This document shows, in pieces, positions 11,566-13,924 of a DNA stretch of 13,924 bases (position 1 is the first letter of the stretch; every line of letters begins with the position of its first letter). The notes beneath the pieces are model-generated. The model ran no database searches, was not told the DNA's origin, and worked only from the letters and a program-made list of their open reading frames with translations. Source of the DNA: JBQCHF01 sp051953655 (lineage in GTDB: Bacteria > Actinomycetota > Actinomycetes > Motilibacterales > Motilibacteraceae); assembly GCA_051953655.1 (NCBI GenBank), contig JBQCIO010000140.1:1-13924 (forward strand), given 5' to 3'. The position numbers were made by a program, and so were the translations under genes.

Positions 11566-12759
11566 ATGGCCGCCAACGGTTCCGTCATCGTCGCCGGCGC
11601 CAGGACGCCGATGGGCCGCCTGCTCGGCAGCCTCAAGGACTTCTCGGCCACCGACCTCGGCGGCTTCGCCATCAAGGCCGCCCTCGAGCGGGCCGGCGTG
11701 GCACCCGAGCAGGTCGAGTACACGATCATGGGCCAGGTGCTCTACACGGGCGCCGGCCAGATCCCCGCCCGCCAGGCCGCGGTCAAGGCCGGCATCCCCA
11801 TGGACGTCCCCGCCCTTTCCATCAACAAGGTGTGCCTGTCGGGCGTCGACGCCATCGCCCTGGCCGACCAGCTCATCCGCGCCGGCGAGTTCGAGATCGT
11901 GGTCGCCGGCGGCATGGAGTCGATGACGCAGGCGCCGCACTTCCTGCCCGGCAGCCGCGAGGGCAGCAAGTACGGCGACATGAAGCTGGTCGACTCGATG
12001 GCCTACGACGGACTGTGGGACGTCTTCACCACCCAGGCCATGGGTGCGCTCACCGAGTCGTGCAACGCCGAGCTCGGCATCAGCCGCGAGGACCAGGACG
12101 CCTTCTCCGCCCGCTCCCACCAGCGCGCGGCCGAGGCGCAGAAGAACGGCCTGTTCGACGACGAGATCGTGCCGGTGCAGATCCCGCAGCGGAAGGGCGA
12201 CCCGCTGACCTTCGCCGTCGACGAGGGCGTTCGCCCGGACACCACGGTCGAGACCCTCGCCCGGCTCAAGCCCGCCTTCGACAAGGAGGGCACCATCACC
12301 GCCGGCTCGGCCTCGCAGATCTCCGACGGCGCCTGCGCGGTCGTGGTGATGAGCAAGGCCAAGGCGGAGGAATTGGGCCTGACCTGGCTGGCCGAGATCG
12401 GCGCGCACGGCGTCGTCGCCGGCCCCGACTCGACCCTGCAGACCCAGCCGAGCCGGGCCATCGCCAAGGCCTGCGCCAAGGAGGGCATCGACCCGGCCGA
12501 CCTGGACCTGGTCGAGATCAACGAGGCGTTCGCCAGCGTGGGCATCAAGTCCATGCGCGACCTCGGCCTGTCCGAGGACAAGGTGAACGTGAACGGCGGC
12601 GCCATCGCCATGGGGCATCCGATCGGCATGTCCGGCGCGCGCCTCGCGCTGCACCTCGCGCTCGAGCTCAAGCGGCGCGGTGGCGGCGTCGGCGTGGCCG
12701 CGCTGTGCGGCGGCGGCGGCCAGGGCGACGCCCTCGTCGTCCGCGTGCCCAAGGCCTGA
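11566..12759 (+). CDS. Acetyl-CoA C-acetyltransferase (biosynthetic-type thiolase)
   Basis: This 397-residue protein has all three thiolase active-site motifs. The acylated Cys90 lies in INKVCLSG, followed by VVAGGMESMTQAPHFL. NEAFASVGIKS is present, as is His351 in GHPIGMSGAR, and Cys381 in LCGGGGQGDA is the general base. Thiolases of this type condense two acetyl-CoA to acetoacetyl-CoA, or cleave it. The length and the NEAFA form fit the acetoacetyl-CoA class, not long-chain FadA. The ATG at 11566 has GGGAGG (11554-11559) upstream. meaB begins two bases after its stop, so the two form one operon. With the dehydrogenase at 3011 and ccrA it supplies the first step from acetyl-CoA to ethylmalonyl-CoA. 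Confidence 0.96.
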   Translation: MAANGSVIVAGARTPMGRLLGSLKDFSATDLGGFAIKAALERAGVAPEQVEYTIMGQVLYTGAGQIPARQAAVKAGIPMDVPALSINKVCLSGVDAIALADQLIRAGEFEIVVAGGMESMTQAPHFLPGSREGSKYGDMKLVDSMAYDGLWDVFTTQAMGALTESCNAELGISREDQDAFSARSHQRAAEAQKNGLFDDEIVPVQIPQRKGDPLTFAVDEGVRPDTTVETLARLKPAFDKEGTITAGSASQISDGACAVVVMSKAKAEELGLTWLAEIGAHGVVAGPDSTLQTQPSRAIAKACAKEGIDPADLDLVEINEAFASVGIKSMRDLGLSEDKVNVNGGAIAMGHPIGMSGARLALHLALELKRRGGGVGVAALCGGGGQGDALVVRVPKA

Positions 12760-12761
12760 GG

Positions 12762-13724
12762 TTGGCCCGCGCTCACGACGTCCCCGACCTCGTCGAGCGG
12801 GCCCGGCGCGGGGAGCCCCGCGCCGTGGCCCGGCTCGTCTCGCTGGTCGAGGACGCCTCGCCGCTGCTGCGCGAGGTGATGGCGGCGCTGGTGCCGCACG
12901 CCGGCAACGCCTATGTCGTCGGGCTCACCGGCGCGCCGGGCGTCGGCAAGTCGACGTCCACCAGCGCGCTGGTGACCGAGTTCCGCAAGCGTGGGCTACG
13001 GGTCGGCGTGCTCGCGGTGGACCCGTCCTCGCCGTTCTCGGGCGGGGCGCTGCTCGGCGACCGGGTGCGCATGCAGGAGCACGCCACCGACCCCGACGTC
13101 TACATCCGTTCCATGGCCAGCCGCGGCCACCTCGGCGGGCTGGCCTGGGCGACGCCGCAGGCGCTGCGCGTCCTCGACGCCGCCGGCTGCGACGTCGTGC
13201 TGGTGGAGACCGTGGGCGTGGGGCAGAGCGAGGTCGAGGTGGCGGGCCTGGCCGACACCACCGTGGTGCTGCTCGCCCCCGGCATGGGCGACGGCATCCA
13301 GGCGGCCAAGGCCGGCATCCTCGAGGTCGGCGACGTCTACGTCGTCAACAAGGCCGACCGCGACGGCGCCGACGCCACCGCCCGCGAGCTGCGCCATGCG
13401 CTGGGCCTGGGCGCCGAGCGCGGTCCGGAGGACTGGCGACCGCGGATCGTCAAGACCGTGGCCGCCCGCGGCGAGGGCGTGGACGAGGTCGTCGAGGCGC
13501 TCGAGCAGCACCGCGCCTGGCTGGACAAGACCGGCCAGCTGCACGTGCGCCGTCGCCGCCGTGCCGCGGACGAGATCGAGGCGATCGCCGTCACCGCCAT
13601 GCGCGAGCGGATCGGCGACCTGCGCGCCGGCCGCGGCCTGGACGGCCTCGCCGAGCAGGTGCTGGCCGGCGAGCTCGACCCCTACGCGGCCGCCGACCGG
13701 CTGGTGGCGGCGCTCACCGTCTGA
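12762..13724 (+). CDS. meaB: MeaB-type GTPase, chaperone of B12-dependent acyl-CoA mutase
   Basis: This 320-residue G3E-family GTPase loads, protects and reactivates methylmalonyl-CoA mutase (and related adenosylcobalamin mutases). Visible motifs are the P-loop GAPGVGKS (57-64), VDPSSPFSGGALLGDR (86-101), the switch/Walker B region VETVGVGQSE (148-157), and NKAD (196-199) for guanine recognition. The C-terminal helices (about 265-320) are the usual dimerisation arm. The TTG at 12762 is the only sensible start: no ATG or GTG lies between it and the thiolase stop in this frame, and the next internal candidates would cut the N-terminal helix. It begins two bases after the thiolase stop, so translation is probably coupled. 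The mutase it serves is not in the window. Confidence 0.96.
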   Translation: MARAHDVPDLVERARRGEPRAVARLVSLVEDASPLLREVMAALVPHAGNAYVVGLTGAPGVGKSTSTSALVTEFRKRGLRVGVLAVDPSSPFSGGALLGDRVRMQEHATDPDVYIRSMASRGHLGGLAWATPQALRVLDAAGCDVVLVETVGVGQSEVEVAGLADTTVVLLAPGMGDGIQAAKAGILEVGDVYVVNKADRDGADATARELRHALGLGAERGPEDWRPRIVKTVAARGEGVDEVVEALEQHRAWLDKTGQLHVRRRRRAADEIEAIAVTAMRERIGDLRAGRGLDGLAEQVLAGELDPYAAADRLVAALTV

Positions 13725-13752
13725 ACGCCCTCTGCGGGCGCTGGACCGGATG

Positions 13753-13775
13753 GGGGTGAGGGTGCCCCTCGCTCC
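13753..13775 (+). terminator. Intrinsic terminator after the thiolase-meaB operon
   Basis: A 10-bp stem (13753-13762 with 13766-13775, including two G-U pairs in RNA) with a 3-nt loop is followed by TTCTCT. It lies 28 bases after the meaB stop. This is the best-looking intrinsic terminator in the window. A weaker 5-bp hairpin (13726-13740) lies between. Confidence 0.6.
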
Positions 13776-13802
13776 TTCTCTGTGACTGAAATCTGACGCG
13801 GC

Positions 13803-13818
13803 GCCCGCACGTGCGGGC
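13803..13818. repeat. 16-bp perfect palindrome
   Basis: GCCCGCACGTGCGGGC reads the same on both strands. It lies between the meaB terminator and the repeat B copy. It could be an operator for a gene beyond the window or part of the repeat element. Confidence 0.6.
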
Positions 13819-13860
13819 CTGCGACGGCTGGGCGGCACCAGTCCTGCTCGTGCACGGTCA

Positions 13861-13908
13861 ACGGCGCTGGTGACGGGGAGCCGGGCGCGGGGCGGGTCCG
13901 GCGGCCGG
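13861..13908. repeat. Dispersed intergenic repeat B, copy 2
   Basis: This carries the same ordered blocks as 6785-6834: ACGGCGCTG, TGACGGG, AGC, GGGGCGGGTC and GGCGGCCGG. Similarity may extend on both sides, and the repeat may be cut by the window end. Nothing coding is recognisable between 13725 and 13924. Confidence 0.6.
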
Positions 13909-13924
13909 GTCACCTACCGCTCGT

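Noticed and set aside
1..13924. tRNA or rRNA genes
   Set aside because: I saw no cloverleaf with a tRNA-like TTCGA arm or CCA-type end and no rRNA-like conserved stretches. The cloverleaf-like fold at 9434-9533 lacks tRNA consensus bases.

Overview
This is a very high-GC window with frequent GTG and TTG starts and several starts that look leaderless. It carries nucS (the mismatch endonuclease typical of actinobacteria) and a crotonyl-CoA carboxylase/reductase very close to the Streptomyces/Kitasatospora type. That points to an actinobacterium. A Geodermatophilaceae-like or related soil lineage is my guess, not something the sequence proves.

Layout. At 1-2687 the minus strand carries a broken N-terminal fragment of a D-amino-acid-oxidase-like gene that runs into low-complexity sequence at the window edge. 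It is followed by nucS, a stand-alone STAS-domain protein and a GAF-ANTAR regulator. A divergent control region (2688-3010) separates these from a plus-strand series: a double-domain 3-hydroxyacyl-CoA dehydrogenase (3011-4789), a small putative zinc-ribbon protein, a membrane-anchored protein of unknown function, and an alpha/beta hydrolase (to 6674). A 423-base non-coding gap full of inverted and direct repeats follows. Next come a minus-strand aldehyde dehydrogenase and a divergent plus-strand alpha/beta hydrolase. A 156-base convergent gap (9400-9555) holds an elaborate palindromic element. After it lie ccrA and mce on the minus strand, then a plus-strand pair of acetyl-CoA acetyltransferase and meaB. 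The last 200 bases are non-coding, with a terminator and a second copy of a repeat seen 7 kb earlier.

How the genes fit together. Thiolase (2 acetyl-CoA to acetoacetyl-CoA), 3-hydroxybutyryl-CoA dehydrogenase, crotonyl-CoA carboxylase/reductase, methylmalonyl/ethylmalonyl-CoA epimerase and the mutase chaperone MeaB are components of the ethylmalonyl-CoA pathway and of C4/C5 acyl-CoA extender-unit supply. No crotonase, ethylmalonyl-CoA mutase, methylmalonyl-CoA mutase, mesaconyl-CoA hydratase or malyl-CoA lyase is present here. The dehydrogenase and ccrA promoter regions share an 11-of-14 matching operator-like sequence although they lie 8 kb apart on opposite strands, so co-regulation is plausible.

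The protein-coding content is largely recognisable. The least explained material is non-coding: (a) two ~53-nt palindromic repeats placed exactly at the 3' ends of two convergent genes, bracketing a segment with another 11-bp inverted repeat; (b) a 100-nt nested inverted-repeat element between the hydrolase and ccrA; (c) a dispersed intergenic repeat shared between 6785-6834 and 13861-13908; and (d) two unrelated tandem repeats around the start of the GAF-ANTAR gene.
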